Assembly: GCF_037975245.1 (NCBI RefSeq) | Contig: NC_092569.1 | Span: 23,216,168 to 23,280,167 of the forward strand | Direction: 5' to 3' | Origin: Apostichopus japonicus | Lineage: Eukaryota; Echinodermata; Holothuroidea; Aspidochirotida; Stichopodidae | Length of the DNA: 64,000 nucleotides | Shown: positions 13,419 to 26,751 of the stretch, in pieces | Layout of the letters: the number at the start of each line of letters is the position of its first letter | How positions within the stretch are numbered: the stretch's first letter is position 1 | Notes under the pieces: generated by a model | The model's database searches: none | What the model was told of the DNA's origin: nothing | What the model saw: the letters and a program-made list of their open reading frames with translations, nothing else | Made by a program: the position numbers and the translations under genes

Positions 13419-14875
13419 AACAAAAATTTTGGTTATATTTTTCGGGCAAGTCGTTACAGCCCATCCCCCCCCCCCCCCCAATCAAATTAGGCTCCTACGC
13501 CTATGGTTACTAATATCGGTAACAATGTTATATATGTTTAAGTTACATTGTGCTATTCATTTATTTTTTAATTACCTAAAGACAGAGACGGCTGTGCTGG
13601 ATGCCAAATATTGCGCATTGAATGAAAGATCAGTAACTCTCAAATCATTTCGGTAACGACTCTGTCCATAGGTAATACAAAGGCGTATCGACGGGTCCAT
13701 CGATTTCAGGCGCGACTGGGACAGCTACAAGTCTGGCTTCGGGTTTCTCTCTCATGAATTCTGGCTTGGCAACGAGAAGTTGTCTTTCTTGACCAACCAG
13801 AAGAAATACCAATTGGTGATTGAGATAACCACATCAAGCGGTTACTTAATTCGGGTTTCTTACGATGATTTCCGTATAAGTGACGCCTTTAGTCACTTCA
13901 AGCTGGTCAACCTCGGAAACTATTCTGGAGAGAATACTGGTGAGTTATCACGGAAAAAATTAGATATAAACGCAATATTATACCCACATTTCTTAAAAGG
14001 CTTTAATATATGTGAAGATTACTTGTTTCGTGACGTCGTCAAACATTTCATTAGATGACAGATATGCAGGGTCATCAGGGGAGATTCACTGACAAACCTC
14101 TCTGGCCCATTTGGTACATCCATCTATGGTCAACCATCGCTTTGATAACAGAATACATGTGAACTTTATTTATCAAACACTTCATTCACTTCATTAGGTA
14201 ACATACATTCCGAGTAACATTAATGTAATAATAATTCAAATTAATTTTATCTTACAGATGCCATAACATTCACTTCATTGACACCAGCAAAAGATTGTCA
14301 GGAAATTTATGATGATGGTTCTAGAAACAACGGTATAAACAGCATCAAACCAACCGGATGGACCGGGTCAGCATTTGAGGTCTACTGTAACATGACTGAC
14401 GGAGGAGGATGGACGGTAAGTGTTATAGCCTACGATAAGCACGGAGATTACATTATGAACTATATAGTTCATTAGTAGATCTTGCACTGGAATACATTTT
14501 TCTCTAATGTAAGACTAACCTTAATCGTAACCATTCTTATCACCGATCTATGTCTTTTATTGGATTTTTCGTGATTTTCTTTGTCATTGTTCTTAATGAT
14601 ATTCGTTTTATATACAAGAACATTTTACATTGTACCACAGTCTATTGACATTTATTTTTTATTCTTTACCTCCATGATTGAGGAAGTTTGGTTTGTTCTA
14701 CCTTTGAACTAATTAATTTGCCAGATGAAAAGTTTTTACGTATCAAATAACCTTAAGAGGGTAGTTCATTTTGAGAATATGAGATTTCAAATTTCACACC
14801 CGGGAGGCCACAAATATTATTCACGTTTGTGTTATTAACTACTTTTATCATTTTCAAATCTTTAAGGTGTTCCAG

Positions 14876-14878
14876 TGA
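14876..14878 (+). other. Premature stop TGA in FREP copy 1
   Basis: The reading is GTG TTC CAG TGA CGT, against GTG TTC CAA CGA CGT in copy 2 at 27688. A CGA-to-TGA change is the classic outcome of deamination at a methylated CpG. Skipping the 265-bp exon would shift the frame, so splicing cannot rescue it simply. Confidence 0.8.
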
Positions 14879-16899
14879 CGTGTCGATGGTAGTCAGGACT
14901 TCTACCTTGGATGGAACAGCTACAAGCAAGGATTTGGAAATTTAAATATTAATTTTTGGCTCGGAAATGATCAACTTTATTACTTGACCAACCAAAAGAG
15001 ATATGAAATCAGAATCGACTTAGTGAACAGATACGGAGCTCCATACTACGCCAAGTTCGACTTTTTTAGGACAAACGACGAAAGCGATAACTATCGGTTA
15101 TCCGGTGTTGGGACCTACAGTGGAACAGCAGGTTTGTAGCCTACACATCTCCTTTAATACTAAATATGGTATTTCAGTCTTACTAGATATGAGACATGAA
15201 CAGGTTATCGTTTCATCGAAACTACCTTTCTCTAGAAATATATTATTACTTCAGTTAAGTATAGTATATATTGACATCATCTTAAGGATAAAGAAGTAGA
15301 TAACAAGGTATGGAGGCCAACCAGATTAAAAATGCATCAGCATAGGAAACTACCTAAAGCTGTATTTTATAGTTACCAGTTCCACAATCCTGGCAACATT
15401 GTCCAATACCTCCAAAAGTGCAATGACTGGACACTAATTATAAGCACCGTTAAACCACTATTTAGAAGCAATCACTAAATGATAAATACAGACAGGAAGA
15501 GAATGCTGCATGTATCACGTATAAGGAAACGGAATAAGTTAGTCCAAAGAGGACATTGCAAAAAGCTTAACAATAGACTTAATTTTAACTTACAATTCAA
15601 GATTCAAGATACATATTCAAAACACTATCTAATGACTGACTGGCATGCTCAAAACATTTAGAACTGCTCCACATATCCTTACATTTGTTAATTTCTCTGA
15701 GACGTATCCCGGGAGTGGGAGGGGGACATCCATTGCTCAAAACTATTTTGTTGTTGTTACCCAATTGCATAATATAAGTGAGTAGATCATAAAAACATGC
15801 AGTATTGACAATTCACACAATTCATCACTATGCATACATGTAATTACACCTCTCATACATTGGTGATGAATAACAAACCACGAACAAATGTAGACACTAA
15901 ATCTAGTGTGTTTTATTTAATAGCACAATAACAAAAAGTGAATCTTACTCTGACACAATAAATAAGCATTCTGTCTTTAGTAGGTCTATACAAAACGACG
16001 ATTGTCGCATATGTGATCAGCTAGATATATAATTTACAGCTACATTGTGATACTTGGTGATAAGATGTATCTTAGAGATACTCACTGGAATGTATTGATT
16101 TAGTATGATGTGCAATAAAAAAAGAGAATTATGGTCATATGGGTACACCTGACTACATTAAAATATTCATCAACAACTAATATCGTATAAGTATTATCAA
16201 TAATACCAAAATCCAATAATAGCTATTAACCAGAGAAAAAGCCTCGCATGATCTCGTTTCCCTAAAACTAAATTCATACATTGGAATAATAGAATTGACG
16301 TGAAGAATGTTAATCAACCAGTCTGGTTATATGTTAGTGATTACAGAAAATGATATTGAGAAGGTTAAGCATGTATCAGACGTACAACAGTTATATTGAT
16401 GATTGGTATTGACGGTGTGTCTTTGTATTTGATTCTTTCTTCCAGGAGATGCTCTAAGTTATCACCTGAACCAGCAGTTTACAACAAAGGACCGAGACAA
16501 TGACGCTTATGGTTCTTATAACTGTGCAAGTTATTATTATTATTATAACGGTGCATGGTGGTACAAGAGTTGTCATCATTCTAACCTGAACGGTGTCTAT
16601 GCCGCTTACTATTTCCAGTGGAATAACCTCCCCGGAAGTTATTATTATGTCAAATTTACAGAGATGAAGATCCGCCCTATCTAAAGACTGAATCAGATGA
16701 AGGGAGAAAACTGTTACATCGCTGATCGTAGAAAAAACATTACTTAAGATATTAATTTAAACAACAATTGTTTTTTTTTATTTGAAAATAATAAAGAAAC
16801 TCTGAATCCATGTGACCATGTTTTAATAGCACTACTCGCATTTCGTTCCACGTTACCGTATCTATACTACTTAAACGTGTGATGGATAAAATGAAACGA

Positions 16900-17680
16900 A
16901 TAAAGTAGTTTGATACGATATGAGCAATATTGTAAAAATATATAGATTAAAGGAAATGAATTAAAGCTAATGACAGTGGCGTAGCCATGGGTGCAAGTGA
17001 CGCCCCCCCCCCCACTTGTGCATTTACAAATTATATATATATATCGTATATCGTATACCGTATATCTTATAGTTCTTTCCATTCTGCTTTACAACTATAT
17101 TGACATCATGGTAATTTGCAACGCGATAAAAAAACAACTTAACTCTATCTTGATATCCCTAAACTATATGTTGCTGAGTCTTGGACAGTCCTCTATTTTT
17201 TTCTTTAACTGGGAAAATATAGGTATAGTTACAATATTTGAATTGATGTGTTTATAGTAAGCTACCAATATTATATATCTTGAACACAATTAACGGAAAT
17301 TTTAAGCAACGATATCATCGACAAATTGCCTTTGATACCCCCTACCACTTGACGCAATGCGTTCAAAATCATCGGTTACCGAAAGAAAAAAAAATCTACC
17401 GTGTGGCTTTGAATAATGTTTCGTTCGCATTTAACTTCATTATCAAATCAAATCAGTCGTAAAGAATTTTTTGAAACGCCAGCGATATTTCCGTCTGACA
17501 ACGGTTTTTGAGATTCTGCAGGAAACGTAAATTCTAGAAAGAAAGCTTAGCAAACGGCGTGTCATGAATGTATTTCCCGTTATTTCTGTACGTGTTTTTC
17601 TCACCAATGGCGGTGCCATAGGAGTAGGGATTTCCAAAAACCTGGATGTTCCCAAATCGCGTGAATGGAGTCAAGTTTTA
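16900..17680. other. Spacer between the two FREP units
   Basis: No exon is supported. A fragment at about 16974-17026 (GTGGCGTAGCCATGG, a run of C, then CACTTGTGC) looks like a short hAT-like MITE end. A short TA run follows at about 17032-17050. Confidence 0.5.
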
Positions 17681-20600
17681 GATTAAGAAAAGCAAATACA
17701 ATATCATCTTCCAAGAAATAAATAGATTGGTTAAGAAATTATAAGTATGTCGTTTGAATCCATGAAATTTCTAGTTTCCTTTTTTTATAAATTAGTCGTT
17801 TTCGAGGAATTTACCTTCTCCGTTGTTTTGCTTCGCGACCACTGTAGGAGTACTACCTAAATACAGAACCCCGAATTAATGTTATTACATTTCGAATCAT
17901 CTTCATTTGCGGAATAGACGCTTCGTTCGTATTTACCCATTCACAGAACTGATTCACCAGGCTTGCACATCCTTTCCCTTTGACAACCTAAATAATTGCT
18001 CATATACATCCCACATCTTCACATATCTTTATCCGAAATTTCAGCTTAGAGTACGCCCTATAAAAATTATAATTTTAAACACAGCATGCTACAATAATCA
18101 TGCCTCGCGTGATTGACTTAAGATTCTAACCGTGTCTTCTACGACAACCTAGAAACCACTAACAAAGAATACAAATTCTCACGTGCACATTCAAACTGCT
18201 TCAAATTGAAGAACAATGGCTCATTGGCATTACTTCTGTAAATATCATATTTTCCACGAAGCAATTGGTGGGTGTACATAAGAACTTCAAGATTTGTAAA
18301 TATTTACTTAATGTTGCATTGTATTTTGTGTTTTTTGCCAATGGCTCGAGAGACATGACGATATGAACGAAACATTTCCCCAAAGTTCTATTTCCTGCAG
18401 GAAAAGCCTATTACCTATGCAAAGTGATTGTATGGACAAGTTAATAGTTTCTTGAATAACGATAAGAAGTTAATTTTTCAGGATGCAATTTGCTATAAGC
18501 AAAAGCTTCACTTTCTTACCACAAAATATAAGCTCTTGCAAAAAGAAATATTCAAAATGCCACAATTATTCCAAACTATCCTTGTCAGGCCTATATAAGT
18601 CTTCAGACCAGTGTATTTATATGCAATTGATAAAGTAACAATCCCCACGCGAAACACTACAGACGTTGATGTAGATGTGTTCAAGTGGATTTTACTGTTA
18701 ATCGTTTGCGACTCCCTTTCTCATTCATTTATATATGATAATGGCTAGTTATACTTCTCCATCAGTTTAGCCCTACTTGTAATATATAACTACGGGGATT
18801 TACTGCCTTCAGTTTACTGTCAGCGTATAACATTGTTCTTCCATCGTTTCGTCAGGAAGTTAAAAAGAAGGACAGGGTTTGACGGGAAATTAGAACCTCG
18901 ATAAGTCCTAGATTGGCTTCCTATATGCGCAATCTTCTTCCAACCCTTTTTCTACAGTTTACCTTTCTTCTGAATACAGAAATATTTTATTTTATTTAAT
19001 TTAAGTAATATTCATTTAAACCACGGCTATTGACCAAAAATCACAGTTGTGTTTCCCGAAAGAGATCACGAGGGGAATAATCATATCAAGATGGCTGACT
19101 CATAGTTTGTACTGTACGATTTCAGTAGTCTCAATATCCGTGCTCACAGAGGTTTGACTTCCTTGTTCTTCTGTCTACCGATGCGCATAAGAGACAACAT
19201 TTAGTTGAAAATACCATTTTACTTTAATTCCTTTTCTAAATGAGTTACCAATGTTCAGTATTTTCTACCGTACATTCTAAAATTACTCGATGCAAGGTAC
19301 GTTATGTCATCGACAGAGATGAAAGTCATTATCAACTTGAATTCAGAGAAGGGCGAGTCACCAGAAAAGATTTCACTCTTCCGTCAAAATGATCAGCAAG
19401 TTTTATTCACTGTTCCAATTTTTATTTTTCATGTGGACCACGAGCTGCCTCGTTTTTCGTGAATCGGTAAGTTCTAGGACTTTTATATTTTTAAGTTAAA
19501 CCCAGCATAAAAGTCAAAGTCAAATTTTATTTTGGTGCCTTCTAATGTAGCACACAGAAAAAAAAGAGAAAATAATTTTAAACGCATTTCATTTTAACCT
19601 TCTTCAGTCATCTGTCGTAGTATAGATCTTTTAATGTACTTGAGCGATTACAGAATTTGAAACTTAAGTTTTCATTGTTCAAAGATGATATAAGATATTG
19701 GAAATGGAGATATGATAATTACTCAAATCCATGAAATTTGCATATTTGGTATATTGTAGTGATCTGTATCGAAATAAACATGATTGTCTGTAACGCTTCA
19801 AAAGTCCATAACAAATCAATCAAAAAGTAAACGCAAAGGATATTGAAGTGTTTGGAGTAAACGTTCAAGTCGATTAAGATACACTTTTTTTCAGATAAAT
19901 TAAATACTTTAAATTAACTTTAAGCTCCCTATAAGATATTTGAAATGGAGACATCATAATTCCTCAAACTCGATACAATGTTCATCTTTTGGAATCCTGT
20001 ATTTGTCTGTATTGAAGTAAAATGATGTTCTGTATCGCTTCAAGAGTGCGTGATAAATAATTCAACAAAATAATAATAATCGCAAAGGATATTTCAGTAA
20101 TTGGAGTTAAGGTTTGAGTAGATTCAGGTATATCTTTTTTTCAGATTAATTTAAGTACTTTATATTTATTTTAAACTTCCCACAAAAAAGTCTCGAAATT
20201 GAAACAAAAGACAAGCAATCAAATCTTGAACAGCAAGTCTCCTTTTGACTATATTGTAACGAATCAAGAAAATTCCACCAAAAAAAGAGATTCGAAAATC
20301 ATTAAATATTTATATTTTTGGCAAAGATGTTTAAATTAGATTTTAATTAAATTAAATATAATGCTCTCAAGTGTTTTCATGTTTTATATTCATCTCAGAA
20401 ATTAAAAGCGTAAACATGTAGACTTTCTGCAATGCGTTGAAGAAGCCACTAGTTGTGAGTAAATGTAGTAGATGATAGATCGAATATCAGGTATGGGATT
20501 TTTGAAATCTTTCAAATAAATTAGTTTATTGTAATATTAATAATAACTTAGTAACGCTCTGGAACCATTTAAGACACAAACATGTAGTGAAAATTAAAAG

Positions 20601-23508
20601 TTCCATAAATATAATAGGTATAAAAGAGGTATACAATATTTAGCTATTGTTAAGTTAGTAATTTATAAACCAGTATTCCCCATCTATAACTTAACAACAG
20701 CAATTTCACCTGTTAATTGTATATCTTCCCCACCGGCACAAATTCAGAACTTTCATGTGTTCATTAAAGACGTGCTAAAGTTGTTAATATGATTAAATAC
20801 TAATGATAGCAGACAAAATGCAGAATGTCATAAATGCAAGTTTTACCGATAGTATAAATCGATTACGGTAGTTTCAATTATATAAATAGAAACGTTATAG
20901 CTAAGATTTACATGCCCATACTTTGAATATCTCGCTTCAGTTTCTTAACTTTATAATAATTAACGAGAAAAAAATGTTTTTAATTCATATTACTTCTCTT
21001 AAAGTTTTCATCCGTCTACTTCAATTCACATTGAAACTTATGATTTACTATAATGCTGCCAATTTTGTATTCCAATGCTCGAATATTACATCTTCCTTAG
21101 TTAACAGTAATCTATCAAATTTAATTAGGCTATGAACACATAACAAAGTTTTCTTTTAATTGAGTAACCAATTTAGCGTAAACTCTACATGATTTACTGA
21201 GGAGAAAGAAAATTAAGGAGTTTAAATGAGAGAAGGCAAAAATACATGAACTTTATATCATTTCAATATACAAGGACATTTTCGCAAAGTCTACGATAAA
21301 ACTTCAAGCAACTAAATAATTATTTCTTAAGATTTGAAAAATTTGTCGAGCATTTGTAGTTAACCTATATATACATTTTTATATCCTTCAAAGATTTAGA
21401 GAAAAAGCTAAACTCAACTGTTTCTTCACTTAACGTATTGCAGTCTTCCAAGAGTTATACAACTCTTTTAAGATTATACAAGGATAGGAGAAGTCAGAAA
21501 GTAAATAAAACATGTTCTGAATTTAAAATAAAAGGATAGACCAGCATACGTATATTGTATCTCGTCGTAATATGATCAATGAATTCATATTTTGTGTTAT
21601 AGCTTCAAGAAAGTAGAATATTCTTTAATATCTCAAACAACGCAAATTGCAAAAATCGAATTGAAATTAGTGTAAAGAGGACATTTTCTTTGTCACGTAA
21701 CGTTAAAGGTTCGGTTATAACTAAAAACATTTTTTTTGTTATTAACATTTTTTGGGCACCAATAATTTTTCAATCATAGAACAGTCTCGTGAAATGAAAT
21801 TGTTAATATAATAATCAATGCCTACCGTACTTAGTATTGGTATTGTTCAGTATCGCCTCATAACGTTATAACGTGATTATATTTTAAACTAATACATTCC
21901 TATGAGACTCGCTTCACCAGTGCGAAGTTATGTCAACCGTATATAAGCTGCATATTACGACCTTCGTTCACGAAAAAAAATTAAGAAACGGACGAAATGT
22001 GTACTGTCAAATAAATTACTAAGACTAAATCGTTCAAATAAATACTGGTAAGATAAATTATTCTGCAACGTAATATGCAACCTTGTTGATGTAGGCCTAA
22101 ACTTATTAATATTTGTTTTTACTTTCATAGACAAAAGTATGTGGTTTGTGGTTATTTTCGCTTATTGTTCCACAATTTCCCACAATGATAAGATTTGCTT
22201 TATTTACAAACAAAAATCAGGAGATCCTAAGTAAATGTGAAACATTGATATGTACTATAAAAATAAAGAAAACACATACTTTGCTTAATTCCAATGAAAT
22301 TTGAAAATCATTATCATTAATCATTGCTCATACAAAGTGATATGATGCGCGATCAATATATATTCCTGGTTTAACAGATCGTAACCTATTCCAGCCAAAT
22401 GTCTTATAAGAATATTATGTCCAAAGTCATTGCGTATTCGAAAATATAACCTTCGATAGCTTCTCTCGACCACTTTACTTAGAGTCAAAGAATCCGGAAT
22501 GCAGGATAAATTTGGAAAGACCTTATATCCAACTAAATAGGCTGAGACTTTTAAAAATCTTAAAAATTCAATATTTTGTTGATTTGATCTTCTATTTGTT
22601 TGTGTCTTCATAATTTAGATCAATGTGACGAGATGTTTTTAATTTAACACTGAAATTATATTGCTGAACATTGATACTTAATGTATTGACGATACGTTTG
22701 TACATATAGGCTACCTCTGTGTATTATTGTTATGTTAGCTGGGCAATACTATTAGCTATTGGTATACATTTCTTAACCGAGTATGTCATAGTACCTTTAA
22801 AAAGGCACCGGACTTTACTTTGATTTGACTAACAGTTACACCAATCCCATACTCGTAGATACATAAATTTTACATTATAAATAACAATACAAATAAAGTG
22901 TTACTTAGAAAGAAAAAGAAAAACCGTAAGATAACAAAAAATGGAGGAAGTTCTAATGCCACAACTTGTTGTCAGCCAGCAGAAGATTTCGCATTTTTTT
23001 CATTAACTATCTTGTTATCTATATTTTCCTCTGAAGTTTAATACACCATTTTCGATTGTAAAAAAAGTATTTCCTTCTCAAAATAAACTGAAATTTCGGA
23101 GCAATGTCTGTGTTTTTTTTTATTTTATGAAAAATACAATAGTAACAATTCATTTAAAGGGAATGCCACGTATAGGATTTTCTAAAAAATATGTCGTAAT
23201 TTATTTATCCTGTATCGTTACCTAACAAATTTATACTTTAATTTGCTATTTCTGGTTCCGTTGTCACTTTAAAAATAGGTTGATATGTCTTTACAACATA
23301 ACCTGAAACTAGATGTGCATTGTTCAATCTTTCTCACTTTATTGATTTCGTTATGTTTAACAAAGCTGGTACGAAAATGTTAAATCTTCTAACTCCCTTA
23401 CACCTCCCCGGACAAGAAAATAATAATATAGTTAAGTTTTCAAAGGCAACAGAAAAACCTTAAAAGAAATTTGCAGGATTTAATTCAGTAAGATATAATT
23501 ATATTGTT

Positions 23509-24043
23509 CCGACTCTCCAAACTGTACCTTTTGCGATACGCATATTGAAAGTATAGAACATCTGTTCTGGGAGTGTAGTGTGACATCCACCTTTATTTTA
23601 GGGGTTGAGGCTATGTTATTAAATAAGCAATTCTCTTTCTCCAAGAAGGATATCCTTCTTGGTTTCAGTGTTGATGTAGCTCACCCAAACAATTTTCTTA
23701 TTTTATATATGAAGCATTTCATCTTTCAATGTAAATTGAATAAATGTATTCCTGCTGTAGAGGATTTCTTCTATAAATTTAAGTTTACAATAAGTGTAAA
23801 AAAGTACACAACATCGATATCGTAGTAAAAGTAAGGTTAACTTTATGCAGCTTAAACAAGCCTTTAGGACATGTGATTCTCTTTTCCAATAATCTCGTTT
23901 GATCTATTGTGCTGTTTATTAAAACAACTGTTATTTTGTTATGACGTTTATTTAATATGAAGCATCTATAGTATGAAAATATGAAGTCTATTAATTTGAC
24001 TGAAGTTATCAATAAATGGAGGAAAAAAAGAAGAAAAAAAGAG
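23509..24043 (+). mobile_element. 5'-truncated LINE tail in FREP copy 2 intron 1
   Basis: Carries the last ~100 codons of the Tx1/L1-like LINE: DSPNCTFC, IEHLFWECS, LLNKQFSFSKKDI and FFYKFKF, very close to the copy at 45408. It ends in an A-rich tail. A 12-bp target duplication AATTATATTGTT flanks it (23497-23508 and 24044-24055). The same 12 bases occur once, uninterrupted, in copy 1 at 10935-10946. Confidence 0.92.
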
Positions 24044-26540
24044 AATTATATTGTTTCCTTGTAGATATAAAAATCTTAGAGCATGTAAATGAAATAAGTG
24101 CATTTTCGCTTTAACTGTCTCGTCAAATTGTTTCTCTTTAGTGTAAAATTTCGAATGCAAAGATTGAGGTTATTCTCTGTTTAGAAAAAAACAACAATGC
24201 CTACATCAATTATTGTTTTGTCAACCAGGAAGGTTTAAGATTGATGAATGCAAGTAAGAACTGTAGAAGGAAGAGTAATCGTTGTAAAAACGTAAACACA
24301 ACTAAGTAAAATTTTTTTTTTTATCTTCTAGACTAAGCTTTTAATTTGCTTTTTGATTCATTATCATTCGAGCGTTGTCTGATGAGCCCTCGAAAGATTT
24401 ATGATTATTGATTATGTATAGTGGAATTAGGATATTTATCTGAATTCTGTTTAGTGCTTTCCCGTACCATGTTCTTATAACGGTACATAACCAATATATG
24501 TATAAGACTTTTAAATGAAATAAAACACTCAATGCCTTGGCGTTACATGTTTCCCCCTCCCCTCCCGTTGTTTGAGATAGAAATATGTGAGCTTGTTAGC
24601 GAAAACATTTTTTAAATGATCAACTTGAGAATAGATAAAAGCAAGGCGAGTGATTTGTGTCTATCATCAGCCCCCTCTCTGTCTTCTCATTTCAATTGGA
24701 ATACATTTTCTTTCTAATTTTAAATGACTTGAACCAATTTCAATAATTTCAATTTCAAGAACAAGATTGTTGCACCCATATAGTAACTGACATCTTTGCG
24801 TCCCCAAATCTATTCCACAGGCAATCACTTCTGGTTTTGTTCATTGCTGTATTCAAGTACACCCAATACGTTTTCCCAGTAATACTACTCAACATAAATG
24901 GGACACATACTTCACACTGACTCGGAAATATAATGAAAACCAGTTTTCAAAAAAGTTTGAAATATTTTTCAAAGCTTGATATCCAGAGGTCAATGATTCG
25001 AATCATTTTTAATCCATATACTTCTTTGCTCTATTCCATTTTTTAAAACAACAAAGTCACTTTCCTGTTATTGGTTACAAATATTATTTTTCTTCGGTTA
25101 GAGTGCTCAACAGACAAGTGATGGATCTTCTAATGGAAATATATTAGGTGAGTGATGCTTACCCATCTTGATTCCAAACATGTAATTAAAATTAAAATTA
25201 AACCCTTGTAACATTAGATTTATAACGTAGACAATACTTAAAAAATATACACATGAATTGGGGCGTGGTTTGCGGGGCTTCGTCTGAAGTATTGGTGGTC
25301 GAGAATGGAAGGTAATTTAAGGTGTTTTCGAGCATTCAAATTAAATTCAAATTAGTCGCCGTAACTTATGTCAGATATGTCTGTTGAAGTGTAAAGTACG
25401 TAGTGTTCCACCTTTTCACAGATATATTTTTTTCCTAAAGTCACATATTTTTTGCAAAGCTACGGATGTGAAGTCTTTCGAATAGGGGAATTAAGAACGT
25501 GTTGTGTGTTATATGCGTAACCCATTGAAAACGCAAAGTTAACAATGATGAGAACAACTATTTTTTTATTCCATCACATCATAGGTCAATCATCATTTTT
25601 CTTCTATCAACAATCGACTTATCCGAGAGATTGCAGAGAAGTTCAGGAGCAATGTTCATCCCATGACTCTTCCGGTGTCTTTATGATCAAACCAGATGGT
25701 TATCCCGATCCATTTGAGGTTTACTGTGATAACATCGACAGTTCCGGTGGATGGACGGTATGTCAAAAATTTTCAGACTGAAATGACATTGTTCACAGCA
25801 GCTGGAATAGTATTCATGATGTTAAAATACCGTTAACAATGTTTTATATGTATAAGTTACATATGGTAAAGAAAAATACATTTTATTTGTTGCTTGAAGA
25901 TTGAATGTGAGATCACTGGCTACAAAATCATTTCGGTAACGACTCTGTCAATAGGTAATACAAAGGCGCACCGACGGATCCATCGATTTCAGGCGCGACT
26001 GGGACAGCTACAAGTCTGGCTTCGGGTTTCTCTCTCATGAATTCTGGCTAGGCAACGAGAAGTTGTCTTTCTTGACCAACCAGAAGAAATACCAGCTGGT
26101 GATTGAGATAACAACATCAAGTGGTTACTTAATCCGAGTATCTTACAATCATTTCCGTGTAAGTGACGCCTTTAGTCACTTCAAGCTGGGCAACCTCAGC
26201 AATTATTCCGGAGAGAATACTGGTGAGTTATCACTAATAAATTAGTTAACAACGCAATAACATACTCATATGACATAAAAGGCTTATATATATGTGAAAA
26301 TGTATTGTTTCGTGACGTCGTTAAACATTACATAATATGACATATATGCAGGGTCATCGGGGGGAATATCACTGACAATCCTCTCTGGCCCATTTGGTAC
26401 ATCCCTCTATCGTCAACCATCGTTTAAATACAAAAATACATCTGAACTTTACTTATCAAACACTTAATTCTTTTCATTGGATTATATACATTCCTAGTAA
26501 CATTAATGTAATAATAGTTCCAATTAATTTTATCTTACAG

Positions 26541-26751
26541 ATGCTTTAACATTCTGTCCCAGCAATATGGACATTGATAACTGCAGTACCGCGTGTCAAC
26601 GAACTTGTGAAGCCCCAGGAATCTGTCAGGATGAGGTCTGTACTGATGGTGAAGTCTGTTTTGTCCCGATGGATTCTTCATGAAGGGATCTCACTGTGTA
26701 GCTCCTAAACAATGTGGATGTTACGTATCAGAAGGGCAGACGATCGTAGCA
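26541..26751 (+). CDS. FREP copy 2 exon 5, TIL-like cysteine-rich module (frameshifted)
   Basis: Length 211 bp. The phases of the flanking exons need a multiple that gives 213 including the carried base and a restored one, so exactly one base is missing. In frame it begins DALTFCPSNMDIDNC with regular cysteines. After TTTT at 26659 the cysteine pattern continues only in the shifted frame (PDGFFMKG, HCVAPKQCGCY). Trypsin-inhibitor-like modules of this type occur in von Willebrand and mucin-type proteins. Copy 1 has no equivalent. Confidence 0.75.

Larger units (their letters stand above)
12751..13505. mobile_element. hAT-like non-autonomous element in FREP copy 1 intron
   Basis: A 755-bp insertion flanked by an exact 8-bp target duplication, GTTACTAA (12743-12750 and 13506-13513), which fits the hAT target pattern nTnnnnAn. 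Its ends are inverted: CATAGGCGTTGGAG on the left and the complement of CATAGGCGTAGGAG on the right. Inside are about four 85-bp tandem units (12812-13195) and a strong palindrome (13291-13418). It has no transposase. The paralogous intron in copy 2, near 25826-25840, is the empty site. Confidence 0.9.
6344..16684 (+). pseudogene. FREP copy 1: secreted fibrinogen-related gene with in-frame stop
   Basis: Fibrinogen-related proteins are secreted lectin-like recognition molecules that bind ligands through a C-terminal fibrinogen domain (FReD). Proposed exons: 6344-6421, 12002-12047, 12485-12657, 13672-13939, 14258-14415, 14867-15131 and 16446-16684. All have GT-AG borders and matching phases (0,1,0,1,0,1). 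Exon 1 encodes a hydrophobic signal peptide (MISKFYSIFQFLFF). Exons 3-4 give the first two-thirds of one FReD (FEVYCDN, GGWT, FWLGNEKL). Exons 5-7 give a full second FReD ([34 protein letters not shown]) ending KIRPI-stop. The unbroken product would be about 408 aa. Codon 4 of exon 6 (14876-14878) is TGA where copy 2 has CGA, so translation would end at about 244 aa, before the ligand and calcium site. The rest of the frame is open, so the lesion looks recent. It could also be an allele or an assembly error. Poly(A) signal at 16790. Confidence 0.8.
5080..16900. repeat. Segmental duplication unit 1 (FREP locus)
   Basis: Sequence from about 5080 onward is repeated, diverged, from about 17680 onward in the same orientation. 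Recognisable anchors are AGCAAATGCAATATCATCTT at 5093 against a near-copy at 17692, the upstream GACTTCCTTGTTCTTCTGT block, exon 1, the long intron 1, and exons 2-4 with their introns. Homology runs to the 3' UTR, except that the last intron looks unrelated between the copies. Unit-specific insertions are annotated separately. Confidence 0.85.
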
